Of a DNA stretch of 64,000 nt, positions 35,453-45,087 are shown in pieces; position 1 is the stretch's first letter, and every line of letters starts with the position of its first letter. Source of the DNA: DASRAA01 sp963814165 (GTDB lineage Bacteria > Acidobacteriota > Terriglobia > Terriglobales > Acidobacteriaceae); the NCBI GenBank assembly GCA_963814165.1, contig CAWFBW010000021.1:248001-312000 (forward strand), given 5' to 3'. Below the pieces are notes generated by a model. The model saw only the letters and a list, made by a program, of their open reading frames with translations. It made no database searches and was not told the DNA's origin. Both the position numbers and the translations under genes were made by a program.

Positions 35453-36121
35453 TCAGTGTTGCGAGGGAACCGCGCGGGCGGCGTCGATGAAGGCGCGAAG
35501 CTTGGCGGGGTCTTTGTAGCCGGTGGAGAGTTCGACTCCGGAGACGACATCGACGCCGCAGGGATCGAAGAGGCGGATGGCGTCGGCGACGTTGGCAGGG
35601 TTCAGCCCGCCGGCGATGACGACGGGCTTGTGGTCTTTGATGCGTTCGACGAGTGGGAGCATGGCGTGCCAGTCGAAGGTTTGGCCGGTGCCTCCGCGGT
35701 TGCCGGGGACGCCGGAGTCAAGGAGGAAGCCGTCGAACGAGTCGGCGAAGGCGAGATAGGTGTCGAGTTTCGCGGGGTCGGCGAGGAGTTCGCGGGCTTG
35801 CAGCGTCTTGATGAGCTTGCGCAGCCCGAGGGCGCGACGGAATTCGGGGAGTTGCGAGGGCGGCTCGTCACCATGGAGTTGCAGGCCGGTGAGCCCGACA
35901 GATTCGGCGAGTTGCTTGAGGGAGTCGGGCGATTGGTTGACCACGACGCCGATCTTTTCGACCGAGGGCGGGAGAGCAGCGACGATTTTCGCAGCTTCGT
36001 CGGGCGTGATCTGGCGCTTGCTTGCGGTGAGGATGAAGCCAAGGGCGTTGGCTCCAGCGTCGAGGGAGGCGAGGGCGTCATCGAGATTGGTGGTGGCGCA
36101 GATCTTGATCCAGAGCACCAA
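35453..36121 (-). CDS. trpF: Phosphoribosylanthranilate isomerase
   Basis: Third-step enzyme of tryptophan synthesis, a single (beta/alpha)8 barrel of 222 residues. The N-terminal WIKICATTNLDDAL contains the catalytic Cys; GLQLHGDE, FDGFLLDSG and PVVIAGGLNPANV complete the family pattern, with the catalytic Asp and phosphate-binding residues. KICG is more usual than KICA here. The start is a TTG at 36121 or the following GTG; neither has a clear ribosome site. Confidence 0.93.
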   Translation of the reverse strand: MVLWIKICATTNLDDALASLDAGANALGFILTASKRQITPDEAAKIVAALPPSVEKIGVVVNQSPDSLKQLAESVGLTGLQLHGDEPPSQLPEFRRALGLRKLIKTLQARELLADPAKLDTYLAFADSFDGFLLDSGVPGNRGGTGQTFDWHAMLPLVERIKDHKPVVIAGGLNPANVADAIRLFDPCGVDVVSGVELSTGYKDPAKLRAFIDAARAVPSQH

Positions 36122-36345
36122 GACAGTTTCAGGTTTCCCGTTGCTAGTTGCAAGTGAGGCGTGGGCCAGTCACTGCACCTGCCCAATATTCGCCTACGTC
36201 AGGCACGTGCGGGCAACCAGCAAATTTCTCGTGATCCAGCCATAATCCGCCATCTTGTGACATCCATCACTGCATGTTTGCGTTAATGCATTATTCATAA
36301 ATGAGGCCTCACTGGTTTTTAGAGACCCCACTTAGGGAGCCCTCG

Positions 36346-37782
36346 ATGAAACAGGCAATTACCCCTGCGACGTCAAAGTCCCAGCAAGCCGTCAGTCCCC
36401 CGATCCCGGCCTTCCAGCCACACCACTCGCGAGCCGAACTCGCGGCAATGGGCAAGGCGCTGCGCGACAAGTGTCCGCGCGACTCGCACGCAGCATGGAA
36501 GCCGCCGCACAACCGGCCTGACCCGGTCAGCGTAGTGCTGAAGGCCGACGCGGAGCGCCTCCCCGATCTCATTCCCCTTCGCCACGGGCGCATGGTGCAG
36601 TCTCCCTTCACCTTCTATCGGGGCTCGGCGCTCGCCATGGCGGATGATCTGGCGGGCACTCCTTCCACCGGCGTCTGCGTGCAATGCGGCGGAGATTCCC
36701 ACCTGGTCAACTTCCGGGGCCTCGCCACCCCGGAAAGGCGACTCATCTTCGCCATCAACGACCTCGATGAAACCCTCCCTGCTCCATGGGAGTGGGACCT
36801 CAAGCGTCTGGCTGCGAGCACCGTGATCGCGTGTCGCGACAATGGGCTCAGCGAATCCGCCGCCAACGATGCGGTCCTCGCTTTTGTCCGGTCCTACCGC
36901 ACGCACATGGCCGAGTTCAGCAAGATGAACGTCCGGGATTTGTGGTACTTGGAGGTCGAGCTTGAAATGCTGATCTCTGGGGTCAAAGATGCCGGCATTC
37001 GCCACAAAGCTATAAAGAGAGTTGCCGAGGCGCGTGAGAGCAGCACCTCAGAAGGCCTCCTCCCGAAGCTTGTAGACGATGCGGGAGGGTCGCCGATTAT
37101 CAAAGACCAACCCCCGACGATCTTCCACGGGAAAGATCAGTCCCCGGGAGAGATCCATCGGAAAATCATGCGGGTTTTCGCCCGGTATCGGCAGTCCTTA
37201 GCGCCTGCCACTCGCGTCTTGCTCGATCGCTACGAAATCAAGGATGCCGCGCACAAAGTCGTCGGCGTCGGGAGCGTTGGCACCTCCTGCTGGGTGCTCT
37301 TGCTGACGGACGCGGAAGGAGACCCTCTCATTCTTCAGATCAAGGAGGCCCGCGCCTCGGTCCTGGAGAATTATGCGGGAAAGAGCGTCTATCCCAATCA
37401 CGGAGAACGCGTTGTAAACGGCCACCGACTTATGCAGCCGGCCGGTGACATCTTCCTAGGCTGGACCGAGGGTGGGGTCGGAGAACGTCACTATTATGTC
37501 CGCCAGTTGAGGGATGTCAAAATCAAGCTTCCCGTCGAGACCTACGACAAGTCAAGGATGATTCTTTTTGTCGAGTGTTGCGGCCACTCCTTGGCGCTCT
37601 CCCACGCGCGCTCCGGGGACGCCGCGGTGATGAGCGGTTACATGGGCAAGAGCGACGTGTTCGACGAGGCGCTGGTCGCGTTCTCCGTTGCTTACGCCGA
37701 CCAGAATGAGAAGGACCACGCCGCGTTCAAACGCGCCATTCGCGCCGGAAAGGTTAAGGCCGTATTCGAGGAAGCAAAGTGA
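36346..37782 (+). CDS. DUF2252 family protein
   Basis: The 478-residue protein matches DUF2252, a family with a protein-kinase-like fold and uncertain activity. Landmarks: LIPLRHGRMVQSPFTFYRGS, VQCGGDSHLVNFR, FAINDLDETLPAPWEWDLKR (catalytic-type D and DxD-like pair), and the second lobe RLMQPAGDIFLGWTEG and YYVRQLRDVKIK. ATG at 36346 follows AGGGAG. It is transcribed in the same direction as the SulP and VIT-like genes, with gaps of 135 and 89 nt. No frameshift despite its length. Confidence 0.88.
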   Translation: MKQAITPATSKSQQAVSPPIPAFQPHHSRAELAAMGKALRDKCPRDSHAAWKPPHNRPDPVSVVLKADAERLPDLIPLRHGRMVQSPFTFYRGSALAMADDLAGTPSTGVCVQCGGDSHLVNFRGLATPERRLIFAINDLDETLPAPWEWDLKRLAASTVIACRDNGLSESAANDAVLAFVRSYRTHMAEFSKMNVRDLWYLEVELEMLISGVKDAGIRHKAIKRVAEARESSTSEGLLPKLVDDAGGSPIIKDQPPTIFHGKDQSPGEIHRKIMRVFARYRQSLAPATRVLLDRYEIKDAAHKVVGVGSVGTSCWVLLLTDAEGDPLILQIKEARASVLENYAGKSVYPNHGERVVNGHRLMQPAGDIFLGWTEGGVGERHYYVRQLRDVKIKLPVETYDKSRMILFVECCGHSLALSHARSGDAAVMSGYMGKSDVFDEALVAFSVAYADQNEKDHAAFKRAIRAGKVKAVFEEAK

Positions 37783-37917
37783 GTCGATCGCGGTATCCGT
37801 CCATCGTAAGTTGGCTCTCCGAAGGGTTGGGTCGGACTGACGTCCGGGAGTCAATCTTGGCAGCTACTGCCGCTTATCTTCGGTGCGCAATCGAATCTCT
37901 TCAATAAGGAGACTGCC

Positions 37918-39648
37918 ATGACATCAGCACACGATCACTCCGCTCGCCGCCGCTTCCCGGTGCTTCAGGGGGTGCTGCCGATCACGACCGCTCAGATTCC
38001 GGCCGAAATTCTTGCCGGTATCACGCTTGCCGCAATTGCCGTCCCGGAAGTAATGGGCTACACCAAGATCGCCGGCACCCCGCTGATCACGGGTCTCTAC
38101 ACCATGCTCATCCCCACTGCATTGTTCGCTTTGTTCGGCTCCTCGCGGCACCTCGTGGTGGGCGCCGATTCAGCGACGGCGGCGATCCTGGCCAGCGCGA
38201 TGGTGGGAGTCGCAGCTATCGGTTCGGAACAATACATGGCTTTGGCCGGCGTCCTCGCTTTGATGGCCGCAGGTTTCTTGATTCTGGCGCGCCTCATGCG
38301 CCTGGGATTTCTGGCGGACTTCCTCTCGCGCACCGTGTTGATCGGATTCCTGACCGGGGTCGGTGTTCAAGTCGCACTTGGGGAGATCGCCGGCATGTTG
38401 GGATTGAAGGGGAGCGGCCATGGCGCCTTGGGGAAGTTCTGGAACGACCTTCAACAGCTCGGGCAGGTCAACCGCTACGAACTGACAGTGGCGGTTTGCG
38501 TCTTGGTGGTCATCGTCGGTTTCAAGAAGATCTCGAAGAAGATTCCGGGAGCTCTCATCGCGGCGATCGGCGCGCTGGTCGTTAGTTGGGCGTTCGGACT
38601 CGACAAACAACTGCATGTAGTCGGAGCCGTTCCCAGCGGTTTGCCACATCTCGGCCTGCCCAAGGTGGACTGGAACTGGACCGTCATGGCGACTTTGCTT
38701 CCCACGGCCTTCGCGATGTTCGTGGTGATTCTGGCACAGAGCGCGGCGACCTCCCGCGCCTTCGCCACGCGCTATGACGAGAACTTCAGCGAGAACACCG
38801 ACTTGGTCGGTCTGGCCCTCGCCAATATTGGCGCTGGCCTGTCCGGTACCTTTGTCGTCAACGGCAGCCCAACCAAAACGCAAATTGTTGACGACGCCGG
38901 CGGCCGCAGCCAACTGTCGCTTCTTGTGATGGCGGCGATGGTAGCGCTGATCCTGCTCTTTCTCACCGGAGCGTTGACCTACCTGCCGGAAGCGGCTTTG
39001 TCAGCCATCGTGTTTCTGATTGGGGTCGGCTTGATCGATTTCGCTGGGATGCGGAGGGTCTTCGATCAAAGGCGAACAGAGTTCTGGTTGGCACTGATCA
39101 CGGCGTTGACGGTCGTGATCGTCGGTGTCGAACAAGGGATACTGCTCGCCATCGCGTTGTCGCTCATCAGTCACACCCGGTACGGGTATCAACCGAAGAA
39201 CGCGGTGCTTCTGCCGAGCGACGCCGGCGGTTGGCAGCCGGTGCCTGTGGCCAGGGCCGCTTCGGCCGCACCCGGGTTGGTAATCTACCGGTTCACCCAC
39301 AGCATGTACTACGCGAATTGCCGGCAGCTTGCGGAAGAGATCGTTTTTCTCGCGGACACCGCGGAGCCGCCTTTGCGCTGGCTCTGCATCGATGCGTCCG
39401 CGGTGGACGATGTTGACTATTCCGCGGCGGAGACCATCCGGTCGGTGTACGCGAAGTTGAAGGCGAGAGGAATCCGACTGGTCGTTACGGAAATCATGGA
39501 TGACCTGAACACCAGAGCACGCTACAAGATGTGGGAGTTGATTGGTGAGGATGCCCACTACGACAGATTGGAGGACGTCGTGAAGCAGTACCGGCAGACC
39601 TTCAATATTGCTCCTCCACCTACGCATTCAGACTCGACTCCAGGTTGA
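37918..39648 (+). CDS. SulP family inorganic anion transporter with STAS domain
   Basis: The protein (576 aa) has about 12 to 14 membrane segments typical of SulP (SLC26-type) carriers, starting with AQIPAEILAGITLAAIAVPEVMGY and GLYTMLIPTALFALFGSSRHLVVGADSATAAIL. The C-terminal 130 residues form a STAS domain (LRWLCIDASAVDDVDYSAAE). Substrates of the family are sulfate, bicarbonate or carboxylates; not decidable here. No sulfate-assimilation gene is adjacent, although the cysteine operon lies 3 kb away on the other strand. ATG after AAGGAGA. Confidence 0.92.
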   Translation: MTSAHDHSARRRFPVLQGVLPITTAQIPAEILAGITLAAIAVPEVMGYTKIAGTPLITGLYTMLIPTALFALFGSSRHLVVGADSATAAILASAMVGVAAIGSEQYMALAGVLALMAAGFLILARLMRLGFLADFLSRTVLIGFLTGVGVQVALGEIAGMLGLKGSGHGALGKFWNDLQQLGQVNRYELTVAVCVLVVIVGFKKISKKIPGALIAAIGALVVSWAFGLDKQLHVVGAVPSGLPHLGLPKVDWNWTVMATLLPTAFAMFVVILAQSAATSRAFATRYDENFSENTDLVGLALANIGAGLSGTFVVNGSPTKTQIVDDAGGRSQLSLLVMAAMVALILLFLTGALTYLPEAALSAIVFLIGVGLIDFAGMRRVFDQRRTEFWLALITALTVVIVGVEQGILLAIALSLISHTRYGYQPKNAVLLPSDAGGWQPVPVARAASAAPGLVIYRFTHSMYYANCRQLAEEIVFLADTAEPPLRWLCIDASAVDDVDYSAAETIRSVYAKLKARGIRLVVTEIMDDLNTRARYKMWELIGEDAHYDRLEDVVKQYRQTFNIAPPPTHSDSTPG

Positions 39649-39737
39649 CTTAGGGTTCCGGTCCGGATGGCGAAGAGGCACACTTGATCTCGCGCCATTG
39701 AAGATCATTCTAAGCGTCGATATCGAGAGGACGGATC

Positions 39738-40418
39738 GTGGCCCATTCTCGTCACACATGGTTAAAGTTCGTACGGGATTACGTGGACCTGGCGAGCCGA
39801 TTGGAAGAGGCAATCGCCGGCTTGATCATGGTGCTTGGCTTCACCCTCATCGCAGGGTTTACGGCGGTCTCGGAAAAGCAGGGAGTGCGCACTTTGTTGC
39901 TCGGCGCGCTCGGATGTAATACCGCCTGGGGAATCATTGACGGTGCCTTGTTTGCGTGGGGGAATTTAACCGATCGCCGGCTCCAGTTGCGCTTTCTTAC
40001 TAACCTAAGGAGCGCGCCAAATGGAAGACAGGCTTTCTCGGCAATTGGCGATCGACTCAACCCACTGCTTGAACCAGGAGTAGGCGCAGAAGAGCGCACA
40101 CGCCTTTGTAAGGCAATTTTACCGGTAGCGATGCGCGTCCAATTGCCTGACCCCGATCTTACTAAGGAGGATGTCGATGGCATGCTTGCCATCTTTATGA
40201 TCGATGTCGCGGCGGTGATCCCCGCGGTGATACCGTTTCTGTTCTTTTCGGAACCGCGCGTCGCTCTTCGTGTTTCGAACGGAGCGTTGATCGTATTGCT
40301 GTTCATTACGGGGCTGCTGTGGGGGAGACGCACGGGCTTCAATGGTTATCTTGCGGGATGCTGCGCAATGCTGCTTGGCTTGGCGCTCGTCGGCGTAGCA
40401 ATCGCGCTGGGCGGATAG
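39738..40418 (+). CDS. VIT1/CCC1-like membrane protein
   Basis: The protein of 226 residues begins with GTG after GAGAGGA. It has a first segment EEAIAGLIMVLGFTLIAGFTAV, the AWGIIDGALFAWGN segment typical of VIT-family transporters, then a soluble middle portion and three C-terminal segments (VAAVIPAVIPFLFFSEPRVAL, GALIVLLFITGLLWG, LAGCCAMLLGLALVGVAIALGG). VIT1/CCC1 proteins move iron or manganese. The family call rests on order and the small motifs, with moderate confidence. Confidence 0.65.
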   Translation: MAHSRHTWLKFVRDYVDLASRLEEAIAGLIMVLGFTLIAGFTAVSEKQGVRTLLLGALGCNTAWGIIDGALFAWGNLTDRRLQLRFLTNLRSAPNGRQAFSAIGDRLNPLLEPGVGAEERTRLCKAILPVAMRVQLPDPDLTKEDVDGMLAIFMIDVAAVIPAVIPFLFFSEPRVALRVSNGALIVLLFITGLLWGRRTGFNGYLAGCCAMLLGLALVGVAIALGG

Positions 40419-40920
40419 GAATAGCGGAATACATCGTTCGTGCGAGGGAAACGCAAAACGGCCCAGCGCCCCAGGGCCTGCCCTGACCAAAGTCGAAGGG
40501 TGCACGCCCCGCTTTTGGGCGCAAACCTGGGACGCGCGGCCACCCGTTCTTATCACGCTGTCACGTGACGCACGTCCTAGTCGGCTCCCGCCTGCCTGCC
40601 ATAAACTGCCCCTCGTAGGTTGAGGGAGAGCTGTCTTCCCACGAGGAGGCAGCCGGAAAAGTCCCCTTCCTCATTAGGAGTTTCGACCTGTGCTGCCGTC
40701 TGTGCCCTGCCGGTTTGCCGCCCTTCTCCCCGCCGCCGTCTCGCCCCGCCTCCAAAATTCCCCGCCTAAGTCGTTTGTTATGAAGATTTTGCCTCTAACT
40801 CCTATGGGCTCAGGATTTTGCGGACGCGATTCCCGTAACTCCCTTAAAAATGAAGATTTTACGAAAAAAGGGGGGAGGGGGGTACAGACCCTCGCATCAC
40901 CGCCCGACCCGGTCAGGGGC
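40419..40920. repeat. 502-nt gene-free region with short repeats and G-rich tract
   Basis: No gene is supported. TGAAGATTTT occurs at 40781-40790 and again at 40851-40860, in a stretch that also repeats GGATTTTGC and GTAACTCC. It ends with AAAAAAGGGGGGAGGGGGG at 40864-40882. Extragenic A/T-then-G tracts of this kind are, from memory, common between genes in related genomes. Confidence 0.5.
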
Positions 40921-41268
40921 CTAGCTCTTGAAGGCGGCTATCGCGGCGGCCTCGTCGTCCTTGACGTCGAAGACGGTAATGAGCTTGGTGATGGTGAGCA
41001 GGTCTTGCACTTTGTGGGTCAGCTTCAGAAGCTTGAGTTCGCCGCCCTGGTTTCGGGTGGAGGTGAACGCAGCCACCAGTTCGCCGATGCCGGAGCTGTC
41101 GATGTAGTTGACCTCAGCCAGATTCACCAGGATCTTCTTGTGCCCTTTGCCAAGCAGGTCCTTGACGATGTCGCGAACGCCGGAGCTGCCTTCGCCCAGC
41201 TTGATCTGTCCACTGAGATCCACGATGGAGATATCTTCGAACTGCCGGATGCTTGCTTTCATGCCCAT
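40921..41268 (-). CDS. STAS-domain anti-sigma factor antagonist
   Basis: A protein of 115 residues with a single STAS domain, as SpoIIAA/RsbV. The phosphorylatable serine is in the motif NYIDSSGIGELVAAF, and the domain starts with ISIVDLSGQIKLGEG. Such proteins bind an anti-sigma kinase in the dephosphorylated state and free a sigma factor. ATG at 41268 has GGAGG 5 nt upstream; the next ATG (41262) is also possible. No kinase or sigma gene is nearby, so its partner is unknown. Confidence 0.92.
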   Translation of the reverse strand: MGMKASIRQFEDISIVDLSGQIKLGEGSSGVRDIVKDLLGKGHKKILVNLAEVNYIDSSGIGELVAAFTSTRNQGGELKLLKLTHKVQDLLTITKLITVFDVKDDEAAAIAAFKS

Positions 41269-41439
41269 GGAAACCTCCTGGAAAATGTCACGGTGCGACC
41301 GTTCCATTCGCCTGTTAGCTATTATGCTCCGCCGGACGGGTTGACGTGTCAGTGATATTGGGGGCAGTCGACGTTTGGTGGCGGGAATTGCGGGTGAATT
41401 GGACGCGGGGCCCCGACAGCGGGACTCCGGCCCAGACGC

Positions 41440-42224
41440 TCAACTGGCTAATAGAGCGCGCAACGCTTCTCCGGGACTTGGGGCGCGCATTAGGGATTCG
41501 CCGATGAGGAAGGCGTTGAAGCCGGCGTCGCGCAGGCGGGCGATGTCGGCGGCGGAGTTGATTCCGCTCTCGGCGACCTTGACTACGCTGGCGGGGATGC
41601 GCGGTGCGAGGTCGAGCGAGGTTTGCAGCGTGACTTCGAAGGTGTGCAGGTTGCGGTTGTTGACGCCGATGAGATCGCATCCGGCAGCGAGAGCGCGGTC
41701 GAGCTCGGCGGCGTCGTGGACTTCGACCAGGACGTCGAGTTGGAGTTCCCGGGCGCGGCGGTAGAGCGTCGTCAGATCGTCCTGCGTCAGGGCGGCGACT
41801 ATAAGAAGGATGGCGTCGGCGCGGCATGCGCGGGCTTCCGGGAGCTGGAAGTCGTCGATGATGAAGTCTTTGCGCAGGCACGGGATGCGGGTGGCTGCAG
41901 AGGCGAGCTCGAGGTTGTGCAGCGAGCCTTGGAAGAATTGTTCGTCGGTGAGTACGGAGAGACAGGCGGCACCGGCGAATTCGAGTTCGGCGGCAAGTTT
42001 GGGCAGGTCGAAGTCAGCGCGGATGAGTCCCTCGAGGGTGACGCCTTTTTGAGTTCGGCGATGATGGCCGGACCGGATTTCGAGACGCGGAGCAAGCTTT
42101 CGCGAAATCCGCGAGGCCAGTGACGCAGCGCCGCGGAAGTAGGATCGGCGACGGCGCTGACCGCTTTGGCAGCGGCTACACGGGCGCGGGTGGCGGCGAG
42201 GATTTCTTCGAGCTTGGTGGGCAT
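41440..42224 (-). CDS. trpC: Indole-3-glycerol phosphate synthase (frameshifted)
   Basis: Tryptophan pathway enzyme forming indole-3-glycerol phosphate. The N-terminal part MPTKLEEILAATRARVAAAK and GPAIIAELKKASPSR joins after a frame change in a C run at 42029-42031 (one base missing) to LIRADFDLPKLAAELEFAGA. The rest has ILLIVAALTQDDL, GVNNRNLHTFEV and VAESGINSAADIARL, the substrate phosphate-binding end. The other trp genes present (trpF, trpB, trpA) lie 5 to 14 kb away. The frameshift is probably a homopolymer error because both parts are intact. Confidence 0.9.
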
Positions 42225-42719
42225 GGGGCTGGAAAAAGTATAGCGGCTGGGACTGTGAGGCACCCATCCTATACTCCCAAAGGACAGCGACGAGTTGGGC
42301 ATCGAAGCTGCGTGCGCATCCCACATTTGCCAACCGCAGGCAAATGTGGGCCACCCCAGGGTCGGGCAACGGGTTCACTCCTGTGATTCCGGCCTGTTTC
42401 GGCGGATTGCGACTTTGGGGCCCGAGCCTATAATGAAGATGCTCTGACGATTGAACCGCCGGACTACCCCCACCCGCGCGAGCAGCGCGCCGGTGCCGTG
42501 GTGTAGCCGCAAGCTTGTGTCTTGATGACCAGCCACAGCTGCGAAGTTCGCGGACAGACAAGCGCGTTCCGCGATCTTCTCTCCTCACAACGATTTGTGC
42601 TCGTCGAGGCCAGCACCTGCCGTCCCGCCGGGACTCGGGATAAAACTCGCAGCCTAGGCGGCATTGAAGCACTGGGCTATGATCTGACGTCCCGCCGGGA
42701 CGGGACCAAGCGCGCCGCA
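42225..42719. other. 495-nt intergenic region with repeats
   Basis: Holds palindromic repeat copy C (42319-42354) and two short inverted repeats of the form GTCCCG-C-CGGGAC near 42623 and 42685. An open frame upstream of the amidase start from 42522 shows no family similarity. No clear promoter recognised. Confidence 0.4.
42319..42354 (+). repeat. Palindromic repeat, copy C
   Basis: CCCACATTTGCCAACCGC then AGGCAAATGTGGGCCACCC, identical over 37 bases to copy B beside the Uma2 gene (opposite strand), 16 kb away. The arms form a 12-bp stem. Confidence 0.8.
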
Positions 42720-44944
42720 ATGGGGGCTCGGCTGGCCGGCGTGGTTGTCATCGTAATAGCGCTAGCGGGAGCCTCGTTGGCGGAGCCATCGCGGTCCTCG
42801 TCGTCAAAGAAGCAGCAGGCGCTGGCGTACTACGTGAAGGCAGAAAAGATGCGCGAGGCGCTGAATGGGCGTCCGGAAGACCAGCGAACCCGCCGCGATT
42901 ACCAAAACCTGGCGGCAGCGTATCGCAAGGTGTATTACACGTCGCCGGCGTCGTCGAAGGCAGACGAGAGCATCATGACGGTAGCGGAAATCCTGGCGGA
43001 GATGGGGCACCGGTTCCAGCCGGGAGACAAAGACCTGCACGCCGCAATTGGGCAGTACGAGTTCCTGCGGCGGGAGTATCCGGGGAGCAAGTACCGAGTG
43101 GAGGCGCTGTTTACCATCGGCCAGATCTATAAAGAGGACCTGGGCGACGAGGCTGCGGCCAAGGCGACGTTTGAGGAGTTCCTGAAGAAGTATCCGCACA
43201 GCGCGCAGGCGGACCAGGCCCACGACGCGCTGGCAGAACTAAACCAGCCCAAAGCGAAGAAGAGAGACCGAGGTCGCAGCCAAGAGTGGGAATCCAGCGG
43301 ACGAGGTAACCACGGCGGCGAACAAGCCCGGTGCGATCCGCGTGACCGGCATCCGCTACTGGTCAACGGCCGACTACACGCGCGTGGCCATCGACCTGGA
43401 CGCGGAGGTGAAGTACGAAGCGGGACGAGTGCCCGATCCGGACCGTATCTTCTTCGATTTGCCCGACACCCGGCTGGCCTCAACTCTGGTGGGTAAAAGC
43501 TTTGACGTGGAAGATAGCTTCCTGAAGAAGATCCGGGTAGCGCAATACGACAAGGACTCAACCCGGGTGGTGCTGGAAGTGGATGATGTCGCCGAGTACT
43601 CGGCGTTTCTGCTACCCAATCCGTACCGTCTGATCGTCGATATCCACGGCAAGAACGCGGCGGCGACGCAAGTAGCGACGAATAAGCCGCCTGACGGAAA
43701 TCAAGACGAACAAGCGGCGAAGGCGATGGGTTCCGCGTCGAGCGTAGCAGTGAAGCCGAATGCCAAGTCGGCCTCGAACGCGAATTCGGGCGGCGCGTCG
43801 GAAACTCTCACCAAGCCTGAGCAGAAGACGGCGGCCAAGACGGCGAAGCCACCAAGTGATCCAAAGCCGGAAACCGCCAGCGCTGCGAGTCCTGCGAAAA
43901 GTGACTCAGCGCCAACGACTAGGGCCTTTAAGAGCGCCAGCGGCGAACTGAAAGCGGAAACCAAGACCGAGTCGGGGCCCCCGGCCACCACGGTGCGTGC
44001 CACCACGCCCGTGGACAAAGCCAAGACTGAACCCGTCTCGGCCCCCGACACGCTGGCCAAAGTTACGACCAAGCCCACATCCGCGCCAACAGCGGTGACG
44101 GTCGTTCCCGAGAAGAAGGGCAACAATTCAAAGAAATCAGCCAGGAATAACGCGGGCGATGTGCAGGGCGTGCACGCGGCAGCGCCAACCTCGGAAGGCG
44201 ACCGCAGCCTGATTCGCGCGCTCGGGTTGAAGATCGGGACGCATCGTGATTGATGCCGGACACGGCGGACATGACACCGGGACGATCGGTCCGAACGGTT
44301 TGCTGGAGAAAGACCTGGTGCTCGACGTGGCGCTGCGGCTGGGCAAGCTGCTGGAGTCGCGACTGGGCGCCGAGGTTATCTACACACGCGACGACGACAC
44401 GTTCATTCCGCTGGAGACGCGCACGGCGATTGCCAACGAGCACCGGGCCGATATGTTCATCTCGGTACACGCCAATTCGAGCCGCGACGCTTCGGCGCGA
44501 GGCGTCGAGACGTATTACCTGAATTTCACCACCAACGCCGACGCGCTGGAGGTGGCGGCGCGCGAGAACGCGGTTTCGGAGAAGTCGGTTTACGAACTGC
44601 AAGACCTGGTGAAGAAGATCACGCTGAAAGACAAAATCGAAGAGTCACGCGAACTGGCGGGAGACGTGCAGCAGTCGCTGTACGCAGGACTGTCTCCGAA
44701 GAACTCCACGCTGCGCAATCGCGGAGTGAAAAAAGCACCGTTTGTGGTGCTGATCGGGGCGAATATGCCGAGCATCCTGGCAGAGATTTCGTTTGTCTCC
44801 AACCCCACGGATGAGAAGAAGCTGCAAACTCCGGAGTACCGGCAGAAGATTGCCGAGTCGCTGTACAAGGGCATCGCGAAGTATGCCGGCGGGCTCAGCG
44901 GGGTGAAGGTGGCGAGCAAGCTGGAGAAGGACAGCGGGAAGTAG
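42720..44944 (+). CDS. amiC: N-acetylmuramoyl-L-alanine amidase with TPR-like and AMIN domains (two frameshifts)
   Basis: A signal peptide (LAGVVVIVIALAGASLA) is followed by a helical TPR/BamD-like region (RRDYQNLAAAYRKVYY, YRVEALFTIGQIYKED), an AMIN domain (GIRYWSTADYTRVAIDLD to YRLIVDIHGKN), a long Ala/Lys/Thr/Pro linker and an amidase_3 domain: IVIDAGHGGHDTG, zinc ligands also in the later ISVHANSS, and LAEISFVSNPTDEKKL. It cleaves septal peptidoglycan. Frame changes are needed near 43262-43272 and 44243-44246 (before GTIVIDAGHGG). Both sit at conserved domain edges and look like sequencing indels. Confidence 0.85.
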
Positions 44945-44969
44945 CGGGTAACTGATGACTGGTGATTGG

Positions 44970-45022
44970 CTTTTCGCTTTTCGCTTTTCGCTTTTCGCTT
45001 TTCGCCTTTCGCTTTTCGCTCC
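44970..45022 (+). repeat. Heptanucleotide tandem repeat (TTTTCGC)n
   Basis: About seven imperfect copies of TTTTCGC lie between the amidase and the nucleotidyltransferase gene, with one unit changed to CTTTCGC and the last to TCCTCGC. This is a simple-sequence repeat that may vary in copy number. Confidence 0.8.
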
Positions 45023-45087
45023 TCGCTATTCGGATTTCGCATTATTCGTCGCGTTTCAATTATCCTGCCTCAGAGTCGCCTCCTCCC

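Noticed and set aside
34599..35519. Long plus-strand open frame (306 codons) antisense to trpB
   Set aside because: It lies fully inside trpB and trpF on the other strand, contains no recognisable domain and is rich in Ala, Gly and Arg, as expected from G+C-biased codon positions.
40561..40755. Short frames in the 500-nt gap after the VIT-like gene
   Set aside because: No ribosome site, no homology recognised and composition of repeated extragenic DNA.
44970..45022. TTTTCGC repeat considered as a CRISPR array
   Set aside because: Unit of 7 nt without spacers.
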